A stretch of DNA of 64,000 bases, from NCBI GenBank assembly GCA_038380795.1, contig CM076259.1:29742977-29806976 (forward strand), given 5' to 3'. A program made the translations under genes and the position numbers. A model generated the notes under the pieces. It had not been told where the DNA came from. It saw nothing but the letters and a program-made list of their open reading frames with translations, and did not search any database. Numbering within the stretch: the stretch's first letter is position 1; the number at the start of each line of letters is the position of its first letter. This document shows positions 14,001 through 27,599 of this stretch, in pieces. This DNA is from Pyrocephalus nanus. Its lineage: Eukaryota; Chordata; Aves; Passeriformes; Tyrannidae.

Positions 14001-17000
14001 TCAGCATGTCTAATCCATTACTGTCCCTGTGAACTGCAGTGCATATAACATGAGTGTTCATTTTATTTTGAGTTTATACATATTAAACGGCCTGACTAAT
14101 TAGCCTAAAAGCCGGAAAATGCTTGCAGTAGAAGGAACAATTTCTATGCTAATAGAGAGTGCTTTACAAAGGATGTTTTGTTTGGCTTCACAGCAGGGAG
14201 CAAGGACGGTTTGAAAGGTTCCAAGCTGTTAATTGAATTTTGTATATCCTACAATCTCCTATTGAGACTCAAAGGGACTAGCTAAAAACAGTTGAAAAAA
14301 ACACCACCCACTTGTCTGGCTGCTCCAGTCTTTGCTTATCCAGGATCCAAATCTTTCACATGCTGAGCAAAGATGTGAGTGCTCACAGTTTGGGACCTTA
14401 TTAAGATGAGCACACAAAGGGTTTCAGAGTGTAGTGTTTTATTTCAACTCAAGTGTACTCTCACTTCCAAAGAGCTTTTGGCAAAGGTCCCTCATAAAAG
14501 ATCCTTAAACTCAGTTGTCATTCAGTAAAAGGGATCATTTTACTAATAAATCAGAATTATTAATTCTGACCCAGATTAATTGGTTAAAAGATAGGACAGA
14601 AAGGGTAAGAACCAATGAAAATCTCAGGAGTTTTTGTTGGGATCCTTGTTCTTCAGTACACTTCTAAATGATCTGGGAAGTAAAATTTTCTGATAATTGT
14701 CCAGGGTAAGAATACCTACAATTTACTTATGTATTTGTGGAAAAGTTTTGTTATATGGTAGGACTGAGTAGCATAAATGGCAAATGAACTGTTCATAAAT
14801 GGAAAATAATATCACTAAGTGGGCTATTACCACCCAGACTTGAGCACTGTTGATCACTATTGGAAATTTCATTCAGGAATAAGTAACAAATGGAGTGTAG
14901 GAAGGTGTTCAGAAGGGAGTAGAGGACAAATACAGCTTGGTCCATCCAGAGCGACATTATTGCCTGGGCTCTGGGCTTTTTGGGAAGTCCTAAAGCTACT
15001 GTGGAGGCAGTGGAACCCAGGCAGTGCCTCAATTTCCTTCACCACAAGGCAGTAGGATGAAGTGTGGTGAAGAGCCTGGTGGCAACTCGGCTCAGCCCGT
15101 ACTGCTTCAGAAACAGTGAAAGGAGGGAACTCCAGCCACCCAAGGAGTGACTTACGACTTGCTACTCTCTGTGTTCTCCAGTGTTTCCCTTCTTCCACAG
15201 CCTTTTCACCACAGATTCATCCCATGCCTGTTTCCCCTAATCTCATTTTCCCTATCCCCTGTCAGTGGCACTGGCAATCTGACAATAACATCCAGTCTAC
15301 CAAAGGGACAGTGTGACCTAGTTCGTGGGGAATTTGGCCTCATTTCTCTTCCTGTTCATTGTTCTTCTGAAATTTGGCCAACTTGCAGAACTTCCCCTTA
15401 GACTGGCTTCCCTGCCTTTGAAATGAAGATATAAAATATGCTGTTTATAGACCTCTCTTTAGATGTTTTAGGATGTATTGGTGAAAAGAGCTAGATGAAT
15501 TAAAGTACTATGAAGGCTTTAAGTAACTTGGGTCACAAAATCCATGTGTAGATATTCCAGACAAAAAAGCTGCCTAAAGAGACCTCAGCATCTTCCCCGC
15601 ATGCAACAAGCTGTTCTGACCAGAGAGGCAGTGGCTCTGACAGAAGCATGCATCAGAGGAATAGGAGACCCTAGGGAGAGTGGCTGAGACAAAAACGATG
15701 AGTTTGTCTACACAGAGAAGGTAATACTGTAGCTTAAGGTGGAATAATGTCTGTCTATGTACTGACTCTCAGCTACTTACTAGAATAAGCACCTAATCAA
15801 AGAAGGCAGTGAATTTAATCAGCTCCATCAGCCCAAATCCATACCTGCCAATTCAAGTGTCATTATGACCTCACATTTCCAACTATATGCAGTGTATTGC
15901 TAAGCATGTATACTGTGCTGCAAAAGAGCTTACATGCACAGCCACCTGTCAGAATAGGAGAACATTCTGTTGCATTCTTCCAGAACGACACAGAGAAAGA
16001 AAAGCAATGGAAGAAAAAGAAGCAAAAGAAAACATATCTTGCTCAGTATCTTACAGAACCACAGAAGTTTTGTTTGCAAAGGACCTCTGGATGTCTCAAG
16101 CCCAACCTCTCTCCTGGAACAGCACTGTTGTAAAGGACTCTGTAGATGGAGCTTCTACCATTTCTGTTCCAGTTCTGTACTAACTTTGTGAATGAGTCTT
16201 TTCCTAATATGTAGTCTGAACCTAATTGTGTCTCCTGTGCAGCTGGCCACATCTGAAATAGCAGCTGCTGCTGCCCAAAGAAGTGATATCCCTGCTTGCA
16301 CAGGGCACAGTAAGCAAGTCTTAGATGGAAGGTTATCTTTTATCTTCAGTTCAAGGGTGGCTTCCCTTCTGTGTTGTACACAGCACCTGATGTACCCTGC
16401 AGCACTTAAAACCACTTATACTAACTAGCAATTCATAGCTCAGACTCCACTGCATCCCTGATGGGCTCCTATCTTCCTTCTGGGGAACCCAACAACACCC
16501 CTATCTCTCCCACCTCTCTCAGCCTTTCCTACTTTTTCCCTCCCAAAACGGGGCTCAGATCCGGGACAAAAAGCAGCCTAAAAGAAAGACGGAAAGAGAC
16601 TATTTACAAGGGCACACAGTGACAGGACAAGGGAGAATGGCTTCAAACTGAAAGACGGTAGGTTTAGATTAAATATTAGGAAAAAATTCTTTACTGTGAG
16701 GGTGGTGAGGCACTGATACACGTTTCCTAGAGAAGTTGTGGATGCTCCATCCCCGAAGCATTGAAGGCCAGGTTGAATGGAGCTCTGAGCAACCTGGTCT
16801 AGTGAAAGGTGTCCCTGTCCATGTCAGGGACCAGATGATCTTTATGATCCCTTTCAACCCAGGCCAGGTTCTATGATTCTCTGTTGTCCAAAGTCTGAAC
16901 AGTATGGTTTTATTCCCTTCCCCCTGATGTTGAGCAAGGATGAATTAAGATAACTTAATTACTTAATTACATCACATTTCTGTGGAGAGACTAGAGACCT

Positions 17001-18181
17001 CTGCCTGACCCCAAGGCAGACTTGGCTGGCTGATCTACCCCAGAAGCAGCCAAACAGAGCAGATGAATGAGGGGTTGATGGTATACTATGAGTCAAAGGT
17101 CCTAGAGGCTGAGCCAGTCATCACTTCACCTCTGACCACACAGTGGGTGGCAGCAGTAATGCTGCACCTTCTGCCATACCTGTTAGCACCATGGCAGTGC
17201 TCGTGGGCATGAAATCTCTGCAGCAAGCATTACAAGACCTGTGTGTGTGAGAGCTGCACTTCTGTCACCACAGCAAGAAGAACAGTGTGTGACAGTAGCT
17301 GGGGCCTGAAGAACTAGACTGCCCTCACCCAGATTAGAGACTTGAGAGCAACACTCTGCCAGGTGAGGCTGGGGTGGGCATGCCAGACTCCAGTCCGCTG
17401 GTGCCACCCCAGGCTGCCCCTCTCCTTGGAGCCATCAGCAGAGTGTGTGCTGATGGTCTGCAAAGCCCTGGCATGGATGTCCAATGGACGGTGCTGGCGC
17501 CAGACTCCGTGCCGGAGGAAGTGAATCTAGGTCACAGATCCTCTTTGAGAACAAGTACATCTGATGCTGCCAAGGGAAACAAACTGGCAGAGAAAGGGGA
17601 ACAAACCAGCATGAAAGCAACAGGAGAATGTGGAGAAGTAACTCAGTGACCGAAACAAGGATATTCTAGGAAGGGTAAGTGCCTGGATTCTGTCATCATG
17701 CCCACAAAACCCCAGGCCCTGAGAGGTTTTTAGGCATACACGTACTTAGGCAAAGATGTTGTGAGGATCCAGATCTGGACTATCAGGCAGCTGCAGGGCA
17801 GGACTGTGGGCACTGACAGAGATTGGTGGGGGGATAGGGGAGGGGCTGGAAGGGGTTACTGGCAGAGATGGCAGTGGGGAGGGGTCCAGGGCTGGACAAC
17901 CAGGGGGTTACAGGGTGGGAGCAGGGAGCACTGCCAGAGCTATGCAGGACACACAGGGCTTGGTTATTAGTGGGATTAGGTTATTAGTGGGATTCAGGGG
18001 AGGAATGGAAGAACTGGCAAACAGAGAGGAAGAAAACTGAAGGAAAAGGGGAGCACTAAGACCTCCCTCCCCCCTCCGCCTGTGCAGCTTACGGTTCTGT
18101 GCTGGAAGAGGTATTTCCAGGAAGGAAGAAGAGAAGAAGGAGGAAGATGTTTGGTTTGCTGGGCAGCTTGTTCTTCCCCAT
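408..18181 (-). CDS. A2M: Alpha-2-macroglobulin, 5' half (16 coding exons, truncated by window edge)
   Basis: This is a secreted broad-spectrum proteinase inhibitor of plasma. Exons, 5' to 3' on the minus strand: 18093-18181, 13735-13918, 12898-13054, 12298-12350, 11570-11590, 9647-9815, 7860-7944, 6972-7095, 6101-6215, 5863-5972, 4888-5049, 4396-4623, 2669-2732, 1311-1453, 807-956, 408-578. All have AG/GT borders and compatible phases, giving 675 codons without a stop. The start MGKNKL is the family-typical A2M start and is followed by a hydrophobic signal peptide. Recognisable A2M landmarks are [10 protein letters not shown] (exon 3), VEEYVLPKFEV (exons 6-7), [12 protein letters not shown] (exons 7-8), RPGIPLFG (exon 10), VMAKGGIV (exon 13) and [15 protein letters not shown] (exon 15). 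These cover macroglobulin domains MG1 to about MG6. The bait, thioester, CUB and receptor-binding exons lie beyond position 1. Symbol A2M rather than a paralogue is inferred from the N-terminus and the overall match to mammalian A2M. Confidence 0.93.
4888..5049 (-). CDS. A2M: A2M coding exon 11 (MG4 region) with two possible donors
   Basis: The exon begins [14 protein letters not shown] after a TAG acceptor. The donor I chose (GTGAGTGG, exon end 4888) gives 162 nt and joins in frame to exon 12, which begins [10 protein letters not shown]. The paralogue's exon 11 is 159 nt and ends at the same place in the alignment. A second consensus-like donor (GTAAGCC, exon end 4869) lies 19 nt downstream. 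Using it would shift the frame. Confidence 0.88.
8928..8953. repeat. 13-bp tandem duplication in A2M intron 6
   Basis: GTCAACGTGCTAG occurs twice back to back. It lies in the intron between exons 6 and 7 and has no evident function. Confidence 0.85.
11024..11063. repeat. Poly(T) tract of 40 in A2M intron 6
   Basis: This is an uninterrupted run of about 40 T on the plus strand, hence poly(A) in the A2M pre-mRNA. It lies in the 1.75-kb intron between exons 5 and 6 of my count. It may be the tail of an old retro-insert. Length is prone to sequencing error. Confidence 0.9.
16045..16260 (-). mobile_element. Degenerate older CR1 fragment
   Basis: Blocks such as GGACCTCTGGATGTCTCAAG, then CCCAACCTCTCTCC and TGAGTCTTTTCCTAATATG follow the order of a reverse-complement CR1 3' end, with many substitutions. 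The ends are uncertain. Confidence 0.45.
16580..16880 (+). mobile_element. CR1 LINE 3' end in A2M intron 1
   Basis: The recognisable CR1 3' order is CTATTTACAAGG, CTTCAAACTGAAAGA, TTAGATTAAATATTAGG, AATTCTTTACTGTGAGG, then CCTTTCAACCCAGG and TCTATGATTCT at the end. It is diverged and 5'-truncated. Its orientation is opposite to A2M transcription. Confidence 0.85.
17962..17994. repeat. 17-bp tandem duplication in A2M intron 1
   Basis: GGTTATTAGTGGGATTA is followed directly by a second, nearly complete copy. Confidence 0.85.
18093..18181 (-). CDS. A2M: A2M coding exon 1: start codon and signal peptide
   Basis: The ATG lies at 18179-18181 in a good context (CACC before ATG). The 29 codons plus 2 nt encode [12 protein letters not shown] followed by a Leu/Phe-rich core, ending before a GTAAGC donor. 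The hydrophobic stretch is a typical cleavable signal peptide. MGKNKL is shared with mammalian A2M, which supports the orthology call. Intron 1 is about 4.2 kb. Confidence 0.93.
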
Positions 18182-18285
18182 GGTGCAGAGCAGGTCGTGG
18201 TGAGTGAAGCAGACACCCGGTCTGGTCCGGTGCTGCTGTTTTCCTGCACCTTGTAATTCTCCTCCACTCTCTGCTCAGTCAGCCT

Positions 18286-18293
18286 CTTTATAA
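18286..18293 (-). promoter_or_regulatory. TATA box of A2M
   Basis: On the minus strand the sequence reads TTATAAAG, 105 nt before the ATG. Transcription would then start at about 18,256 with a 5' UTR of about 75 nt and no upstream intron. The surrounding 12-mer GCAGTTATAAAG (18286-18297) recurs exactly at the ovostatin promoter. Confidence 0.72.
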
Positions 18294-18419
18294 CTGCTCT
18301 CTGCAAACAGCCCAGAGGCTGGAGGAGATAAAGGCTTGGGGCCAGGGCCCATCCGGAAACAGGGAGAGGCGGTACGGAGGAGCTGGAACAGAGGCACAGT
18401 ATTTGGCCAGAGACTCTGC

Positions 18420-21400
18420 AAGTGGGGGAAGGGTATTTATTTGGATAATGCTTATATTATAAATCTTTGAAATATTGATAACCTGTTTTTCTTAGACCAT
18501 CAGAAATCTGCAGTGTTGGGGATACAAACTATGTTGAACATAGGGTAATATTCCCTGTGAGCAACATCCAAACACAGCACTCTGATGTGGGGTGCTCTGA
18601 TCTTTTAAGCCAAAAGCCAGGTTTATAGGTATTTTAAGAACAAAACGAAACCCACAGACAGGAACACTGCCCATATCATGTTAACAGAATGCTGCCATAA
18701 TTACCTGACAAAGTTGCTATAGGTTAGATAATTAGCTTGTCGGGAATATAACCCAAAATGTGGTGGGCCACTGCTCTAGATATTGAAATATGCTCTGTTT
18801 CCACTGTGGATATGTACAAATATTTCACAATGATGTTGGGAGACATCCTTGCCTCCCCAGAATGGTGATCATCTTCCATTATTCAGTGTCACCTGGAGCG
18901 CAAATGTTCCAGGAGGCTCCTCCTTCCCGTTGCCAGTTCAGATCTGTGCTGCTCCGAGTCATGTTTGTAACAGAGGTCACTCAGAAACAGTTCTGCTCAC
19001 TTGACTTGATTTTCTGCAAACCTCTGGTTGTAGGAGCTTATCTAGAATCTAGTGAGAAAAAAAGGTAAATTCCAGCAGATCATTAAACAGAAATATTCAG
19101 TCCAAACTATGAGCACTTCCTGACCAGCCTAACTAGGTGGGGTGTTTGAACCAGTCCATGCAAAACTGTTAAAATTGCAGCCATAGTGGTGGTATCAGCA
19201 TGCCTTCCAGGGCTGTGCAGTGAAAGGATTCAGTAATGCTCTTTATGGAGATTCATGATCTCTGTGAAGACAACTAACCTGGCAGCACAAACCACCTTGA
19301 ATGTGTCTTTGTGAAACCACGTTAATAGCAGAGGTTCTCTGTTTTGCACAAGAGAGCTTATTAGACTGCAACAGCACAGGCAGCCCTATTTGCTCTTTGT
19401 CTTAAGATCAAGCTTTGAAAAAAAGTGAATGTTAAGACTAAATGTTAGCTATAACAGCATGTCTTGGCTCTGATGTAGCCAGAAAAAAACAGGGAAGAAC
19501 ACTGCAAAGGACCAGGAGAAATGTCTGTAAATAAAAGGAAACTTAGGAATGATGTTCAAAAATCAGGCAGAGTCTTGTAGAATTGAATTTATCACCTTAT
19601 GTAAACTGCAAAAGTTAGGAAAACAGTCAGGAGGCAGCCAGTGTCTGCTGGTGGGAAGTGTTATAAATATATGTCATATGGAGAAGGAATGAACACATAC
19701 TCAAACCAGAAGATTTAGCAGACTATCAGTTAGAGATGGAAATACTGATAAAAGAAGGGATTGTGTAACTGCCAAGTAATAAAACCCATACAAATCTTTC
19801 TCCAGAAATGCCCCTATCATTTGTCCTCTCCCATCTTTTATTTTAGTAAATAACTAAAAAACTAAAATAGTAGTTTTCAAAGAAATAGTGTCCTGGGCAT
19901 TTGCTGGAAAACATGACTCATGCCAAGTTGTCTGTTGTCATTTAGACTGCTGAAAACTGAAACCAAAAACCAATCTGAATGGACATATGCAAAGTACAAT
20001 TTAATGGTGAGTATATAATAATTCAAAATTCATAGATCTACAAAACCATCGAACCCTGTGATTCAAAGTGATATTTGCTACAATCTGCTTCCATGAATTT
20101 ACCATTCGCAAGGTATAAAATACCACCTTCTCAGTTCCCCAAGAACCACTTACCAGCTCTCTGACACCCCAATCCCCACTTTGCTCCACAAGCACTAACG
20201 ACCCTATTAGCTCAGGCAGTTGGTGCTTCAGCTGACTCCTCTCTCACAAAGTTCAGAACAAGTGGTCTGAACTTGTCCTTAGTTTGAAAGCTTTTGAGTG
20301 GGTTTTTTCAGTCCTGAAGGGGAGATTGTGTGTTTGAAAGACTGGCTACTTCTTCCAACAAGGCTATATATATATCACTGCTGAAAAAGGCACGCAGCAT
20401 CTTTGCTATACACAATGGTGGTTTCAATGACCTGTCAGTCGTAATTTTAACCACAGGAAAGGTGTTTCCTTTTATGACAATACTTCATATGTGTCTGAGG
20501 TCACTGTGCACATGGCAGGTCAAGAGAAAAGCTGTACGTGTCTAACATCTTCAGTGACTGGTCCCCATATTAAGCGGATACAAAACTCAAGTGAATCATT
20601 GTACCTAACTGTTGATCACAAGGAATTTAAATTATGCCATATCACAGTACATCTAACCAAAATGCCTAAATCAAATTTCTAATATCCTTCCATGTAGAGT
20701 GGATTTCTATACTAAATGATAGCAATTAATTTTGGTTCTTCCTGATTTAAAATAAATTATTACATACGTTTACTCTCACTTTTAAAGATAGCACATCTTT
20801 TGGCTGTTTCATAAGAGGTTTTTGAAAAAAATATTTCTAATGCTGAATTAAAAACTATAACACTATTCTGAAATTTCATTTTATTCCAAAGAACACTTGG
20901 GAAAATTAGCTTAATTCTAGATAATTCTCATAGAGTTTACAGTGATATTCCAGTAAGTTACATGTGCTGACACACTGGATTTCCTTTACAGATGTTTTCA
21001 TATTGAAATGGAGCAAGACACCAGGTCAATAAGAAACAGATGCCATGGAAGCACTTCTGCTTTTCTTGAGCATATCATTACAACTATTTTTTATTCTCTG
21101 AAGCATTCAAATTTCCACAATATTTCCTTCACAGTTCCTTTTCATCAGCACTTAAAAATGTATTATTTTGAGTTGGACTGACTGATGCAAAATGTAATTA
21201 ATAAGTCAATACAGGCCATGATGAATATTGATAAATTTCACAGAACACTTTATTCTGCAAAGTTTCCTCTAAGCTGTACAGTCTTCAGTGCATCGCCTGG
21301 CAAAGATGACAGAAAAATTTGATGTGTCCTATTCCCAAGTTTAAAACCCAAATCCATAAACTCCCAAGTTTATGACCACTACAGAAAGCACATTTTCCCT

Positions 21401-24400
21401 TGAAAGTAATGTAAGATATTGAGCTGTGTCATTTTAATCACCTTAACTCAATTCTGGCATAGCTTTCTCTGACTTCTTTCCAGTTTCTATTCTTTGGCTT
21501 TGTGGATGACTGCCAATTGTCCAATAACAGAGTGGTTCACTGGTAACTGCAATTGCAGGAAAAAAACGTGTCTGTGCGTGGGTGTAAAGACTCTCAGTTC
21601 TGCCACAACAGTATTATATGTGGGAATCCTTGTTTGCCACAGAAGTCTGAAGCAATTTTGGAACCACTGTCACCAAAGGTAGATAAGACACCTGCATTTT
21701 TAATATGTTCCTGTTCTGTCTCCTCAAGGATTGTAGCACAGTGCTGAACCCTCAAAGCCAAAGCAAAGTAATAAAATGAACTTCAACCTTTGGCTTTGAA
21801 GAACAGGCATGCGTTAAAAAGCCGAGGAAATGATTCTTGAAAACGCTGGTATTGTGCCTAAGGAGGTCCATGCCCTTTCACCTAAGAACCCCTGCTGGAA
21901 ACCAGCAGCTCTAGCAAAGGAATGTCTCTCTCTAGTACCTACATCCTCTTTGTATGGTGACAGGTGAGAAGAGAGTCACTGTAAAACCCGAGACTGATAT
22001 TAACAGCTCTGGTTAACAAAACTGTGCTGGCTGTTCAGCTAAAGGCTGAAAATATTCTCCAGGAGAGAAAAAAAACAACAACAAACAGTATTTTAAAGGA
22101 AATCCAAATAATGATACTGGTTTCTCCATCCTGTGTATTTAAAGCAAAGAAATCCAAAGCAATTTATTTCAAATGACAAAAAAGTATTACAAGAAAAAGT
22201 AATTGTATAAATCAATAGAAATAATAGCAAGACCCAAAGACATAAGAAAGGGTTTATTACTGTGTGGGAGACAAAATATTAGTGAAGAGAAAAGAGAAGG
22301 TCCTTTATCAATAAACCTCAGGAAATAGGAACATTATACAAGTTGCAATAAGCAGAAAAAGGAAGATATGCAGTGAAATGAAATGCCATAAAAAGGCTTT
22401 ATCAGCTAAACTTCAAATGAAACTGAAAATGCCAGAATTAATAAAGACGATTCACTTTAGTTGCTTGTTGAATATCTTAACCTGAGAGAAGGGCCTGGTG
22501 GCAGATGAACTGTTTCCCAGACACAGACAGCTGGGCTGCCAGATATAACCCATATTTCTGTGGTGTCATACGAACAGATGAGAAAATTCAGGCATGACAA
22601 GGATATCAATTAATTACTCTCATTTTAGTGCACTTTGTAGATTAAATTGCAAGGCAGATTGGTGGCTGCATTTTTAAATAGTCCAGTGACCATATTTTAT
22701 GGGATGTAAGGTAGCCCATTTGTAGGGTAAGCCCTACACAAGATAGGGTTTATCTGCCTTTCTCAGTTATCTTACAACAAACTTCATAAACTTGGTCTTT
22801 TCTCAAAAGAAACCTAGACTGTATGTTGCAAAAAAGGCTATAACCAAAGTTGTTAACCCTAGGGCATGAGAGATCTATGGTGTGTCTGTCTGACACAGTG
22901 CACAGCACACACAGAGTAGGATCAGTTGTTGAAATCCCACTATTAGATCCATTAAAGGCAATTAGTGAAAGGTATCTAATAATTTTAAAATACACAAACA
23001 AGAAACTGTTTGCACGTTTGCAGATATTTTTTTGATATTATAGAGAAATGAAGATACTCCCTGATGTAGTAATGAATGACAAGCTATTTTCATTTTTACT
23101 TTTGTACTACTCATACTATTGCCAAGGAAGGGGAGAGAAGAAGCCAAAGCATTTACAAATGTCTCTCAGAACAGCACTTGGGGACAATTATCTATGCTCT
23201 TTTTGAGTCATATGATTCTGCTTTTCAGATAAAGCTTTACCATATAAAAAGACATACTAAATGCACATAGAATTTGTGTTTACCTTTAGCTGTTACATGC
23301 TTCCTTTCTCCACAAATGTAGTATAGGCATCTCATGAAGGTCTTTCTGCTGGCCCTGAGGTTGATGTTCAAATCTGGTTGAATGGCACTGGAGGCAGACT
23401 TTCCTCAGAGGTGCACAGTGGCAGGAGCAGAGATAATGGGCCAAGCTGCATACAGAGAAATGCGGAGCAGAGGAAGGATAAAAGTGCTTCCCCCAAGGGT
23501 TATATAATAACAGAGTAGGTACCCACAGGTGTCATGAGATATCCATCTCCAGAGACCATCCAAACTTCATAGCACAACGCCATAAGCAAGAGTGCCAGTA
23601 CAGAAAAACCCCCCGTACTTAGATTTTGTAGGTATTTCAAAGATCTTTCCCGTTTGGATTTGATGTTCACTTATAGCTATAAAAAAAGTGAAACCCTAAA
23701 TCAATGCCCACTCTGAATGGCTTTGCTAGAAGAAGGGAGCAGAACACAGTGGCACAGACCACGCTGTACTTGTCTTGTATAACACCCACTTGCTGCAGAG
23801 GTGTGCAAGGGGTCTCGCTCCTCAGCAGTGCTGGAGGTGGGTGCTGTCCCCCCCTGCAGGGGCCTCAGAGCAGAGCCTGCAGTCTGAGCTGAAGGGGCTG
23901 AAATTTATGCTTAGCTGAGTTAATGACTTGCTGGGTAACACAGGGCAAGTCCATTGGGCTCTCTCTGTGCTACAGCTAAGCCAGATGTCATTTGGTAGTC
24001 AAGACATGGGTCTTTCCCCAATGTAGAGAGGAGCTGGGATTTAGCTGCTGTGTTTGTTCAGTTTGAGATGGAGGATGTTACAGGAAAGCCAGACAAGAAA
24101 GTCCTAATGAAGCACAAGGCAAGGAAATCAGATATTCTCATGTTTAATCCTTTCCCCTGCACCTCTGCTTTGTTCTGCTGCACCTTGTTAGGCAGGGCAG
24201 AGCTGGTCATGTTTGACCTTTCAGGTCAGGGAAAGGTGTATGAGCCATGACATTACAACACAACTGGAGAACACACCATTTATCAGGACCCCTCTGAAGA
24301 CTGTCCTGATACAGAGCCTGCCCTGGTGGCATTACCCCACTGCACTTCCCAGCTGTTTTGGGGTACCCTGCACTGGACACAAGTGGTTGGAAGGGAACAG

Positions 24401-27400
24401 GACAAGACCTTGCCTAAGCAGCCAAGGGCTCTGAAGAGAGAGATAGCTGTGCATCCCACACTCAACACACAGGGCTTTCCAGATGAGCTTTACGATGGCA
24501 CAGACCTTGGGTGATTGTGTAAATGTGGACACACCTTGCCTTGACAGGGAGAACAGCAAGGGGAACCAGTGGGGCCTAGAGCTAGTCACTTCTAGTTAAG
24601 TGAAGTAGAAAACATGTGGCATGGTTATGCAATTGCTTCCAGTAATAACCCAGCCTTAACCTCTCCATTGGGTAGTGAGCCAAGGAGTAGGAGGCTGAAA
24701 AAAATGTGCAAGGTTAGCACTTTAGCAGCATGCACAGAGAGTCCTGTCAGTGCACTGTATGGTGATTTTTATTCCCTCCACCTCTGACTACCTTGTTTAA
24801 GTTTACCCTCCCTTCTCAAAGAAGAATTTTTAAATTTTCCAACTGTCAGGTTACATACACAGTCTGACAACGTGGGGTCTAGAAGACCTGCTGAAATCAC
24901 ATTCTTAAAGGAGGTTCTGGTTTGCCCAGCAGGAACATGGTGTGGCAGAAATGTGGAGCAGAGGACTCCAGGGCAGAATCAAAAGGCATCAGCAGATGAG
25001 TGTGCTGAGCTTGCAAGAGTATCAGAAAGGGGAACAGTGAGAAGTTTCCTTGAAGGAGGTTATAAGGTCCTGTATTCAATGTAATGCCTTGCTTTTAGGA
25101 TTTTCTCGACCCTCAAAAGGTGGCCCTTTAGGAAGTTGAGCAGAAAGAATCTTTCACTTTCTTTGAGCTGCAGGATTAACTTACACAATGTTGCTTCTTC
25201 ACTTGAAAAATTTGTGAGAAAAATTTTAATTGTTGCTCTGAATAAAGAGTTGAAATGTACATGAGTGATGTTCTCAGGAACCCTTCTCTGATGTTATGCA
25301 TTTCACAGCCAGTGGTGCCAGAGATGTGACCATGCTTCTCTGTTACCTGCCTGATCAATCAGATGGAGAGGGTCATTTGAGTGCAAACAGAGCCCTACCT
25401 CCCTAACTGTTCACTAGGTAGGCTGCAAATGAACGCAAAGAAATAATCAGAGAACAAAGCTGAGTTGTTTCCTCAGAGCATTTTCAGTCATCACCATTTG
25501 CTGACCGAAGGTTCCTCTGGCACCTTTCTGATCTTTGATCACTGAATTGGTTGATCATTACTCATGCTTCATATTTGACACAGGTGGTGAGAAGAAGACC
25601 TGCACATCTGTAAAATAAAAGAAGCCGTTCAGCTGAGGTCTTGCTGTGCCATTGTTTAATTGCTTGGCACTATTACGTGTGACACTACTGGGATCAAAGA
25701 AGATTTGAGCCAAAAGATGGAGCAACTAAATTCCCTGGACCAAGGACTCTTTTGTGTAACAAGAGTGCTAGCTAAGCAATTGAGGGGGGCTAAGCAAGAG
25801 AATGGTTCTACAGTGGAGCTCATCTTCCTGGAGAGATCCATTTTTTTTGCACTCTATTTTGCATCCCGCTGCCTGCACTGTGGATAAGATTCACTATCTA
25901 CAGTAAAACCAGCTTATGTTCCCTTTCCAAAGCAAGTGTGATCAACAAAAGTCTTCTTAACTAGGCCATTACATCAGCCCTTTGCAGATCCTTGAGTATG
26001 AAATCCACATGAGCAGTAAAACAACTTCCATGACATAAATAAACTCTACAAGAAGTATTTAATACTAAGGGAAGTAAGCTTGAGAGAGCATTGTAGTCAA
26101 AGACATTATCATGTGATAATACTCTTTGTTAATTCTTTTTATTAAGAAGATTTGCATTTCATAATAGCTTTTAATGTATTTATAACAGAGCCATGCACAG
26201 ACCCATAGGAGATCCAGAAGCTGCAGAGCAGGACACTGGAGGACAACCATTGTGAGGCTAGGAATTTCCCATTTCTCACAGTGTTGCTGACTCAGTTCAA
26301 GGACCTGCTCAACAATTTCAGCTCTTTTAAAATTAGATGTGCAATACTGAGCACAGGAAACCACTAAACTGAGTACCAGTTTCAGTGCCTTTGAGTTGGC
26401 AGCAGTATGCTATCTCGTAGCAACTCTTAGGCCAGTGAGCCTGATTTTCTCACATATGGGCAACAATTTGCTTAATCTGTATGTCTTGCCAAAATTCAAG
26501 TGGTTCTGTCCTTCTGACGCCTAGAGTACTCCCCCAATCTCAGATTGAATGATATGACACCCCAGGATTATCAAGAACAAAATAACATTCAGTCTAGTCT
26601 GTGTCCCTGTATTGCTAAGTCCACAATTAATATATTTGCTTCAGTTTCAGGTGTGTGGCACAAAACCGAGAGCCAAGATTCCAGAAATCTTGGAGGTGTT
26701 GGAATGTGTTTTAAAAATATTGCTGTTGCCTGTGGGAGTGGGAGCAAGGGAGGCATGATCTACATGCATATATCTGGAGGAATGGTATGAGCATGGGATG
26801 TTTATTAGATCTGACTGCAACCAGCAATTAGCTGTTTGAGTCAGAGGATAAAAATGAGTAATAAACACTACATTTTCAGCATGCAGAGGAAGGTATTGCA
26901 CTGGGAAATGCACACTTGATGTTTTTATATTCAGGCTTGGCCTTCCAGGAAGAGAAGGCTCCAAAAGAATGATAAAAATGCATACTTTTCTTTTCTTTTT
27001 TTTTTTTTTTTTCCTGGGACCTTGTTTCTTCTCAGAAAATGGTGCTTGGCAGAACAAAATAACATTTGGCCAGACCTGAGGGGCTTTTTATGAGTTCCAT
27101 GTGTGGTGCTGAAGCCTTAGCTCAATTTGCCTTAAATCCCTCAGAAAGATACACATCCTATATCCACATCCACTCAGCCTGCTCTTTTTTTCAACCTCGT
27201 TACTATAACTATTGATTTCTGTTGCTTTAGTCCTGTCTTATCCTCATGTAAATCGAGTCAGTTGCTACAGTTTGGGTTGTGTCAGGAAAGCAAAATCCAC
27301 AGCCTATTTTTTTTTTTTTTTAAAAAGCTTTTCTCCTACTGCCAGTGAAATTATAATTTTGGAACTTAGCATGGAAACCAGCACTCTACCCACAGCTATT

Positions 27401-27540
27401 TCATGCCCAACAAACTCCTAGTCTGTGGAACTTAACGAAACACCTTTTTATAACATCAATACCACGCATATCCTAGGTGGCCAGCCCTGCTCAATTCTAA
27501 AACTCAAATTGCTTAGTACGTTTTTCAAAAGAAACTGGTT
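18420..27540. other. Intergenic DNA upstream of A2M, no gene recognised
   Basis: The stretch is AT-rich. It holds only short open frames, an A- or T-run at about 26,997-27,012 and another at 27,306-27,320. I found no family signature, RNA gene or clear mobile element. Distal regulatory elements could be present but cannot be seen by eye. Confidence 0.6.
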
Positions 27541-27599
27541 CGGGAAGAGGGATATTCTGTATTGACATGATGATTAATTTTTAAGGGGAGGGGGGGAGA

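Larger units (their letters stand above)
13919..18092 (-). other. A2M intron 1
   Basis: This is the largest intron of the partial gene, about 4.2 kb. It holds the two CR1 pieces at 16,045-16,880 and a G-rich stretch near 17,800-17,940. Reading frames inside it have no family resemblance and no conserved splice context. Confidence 0.8.
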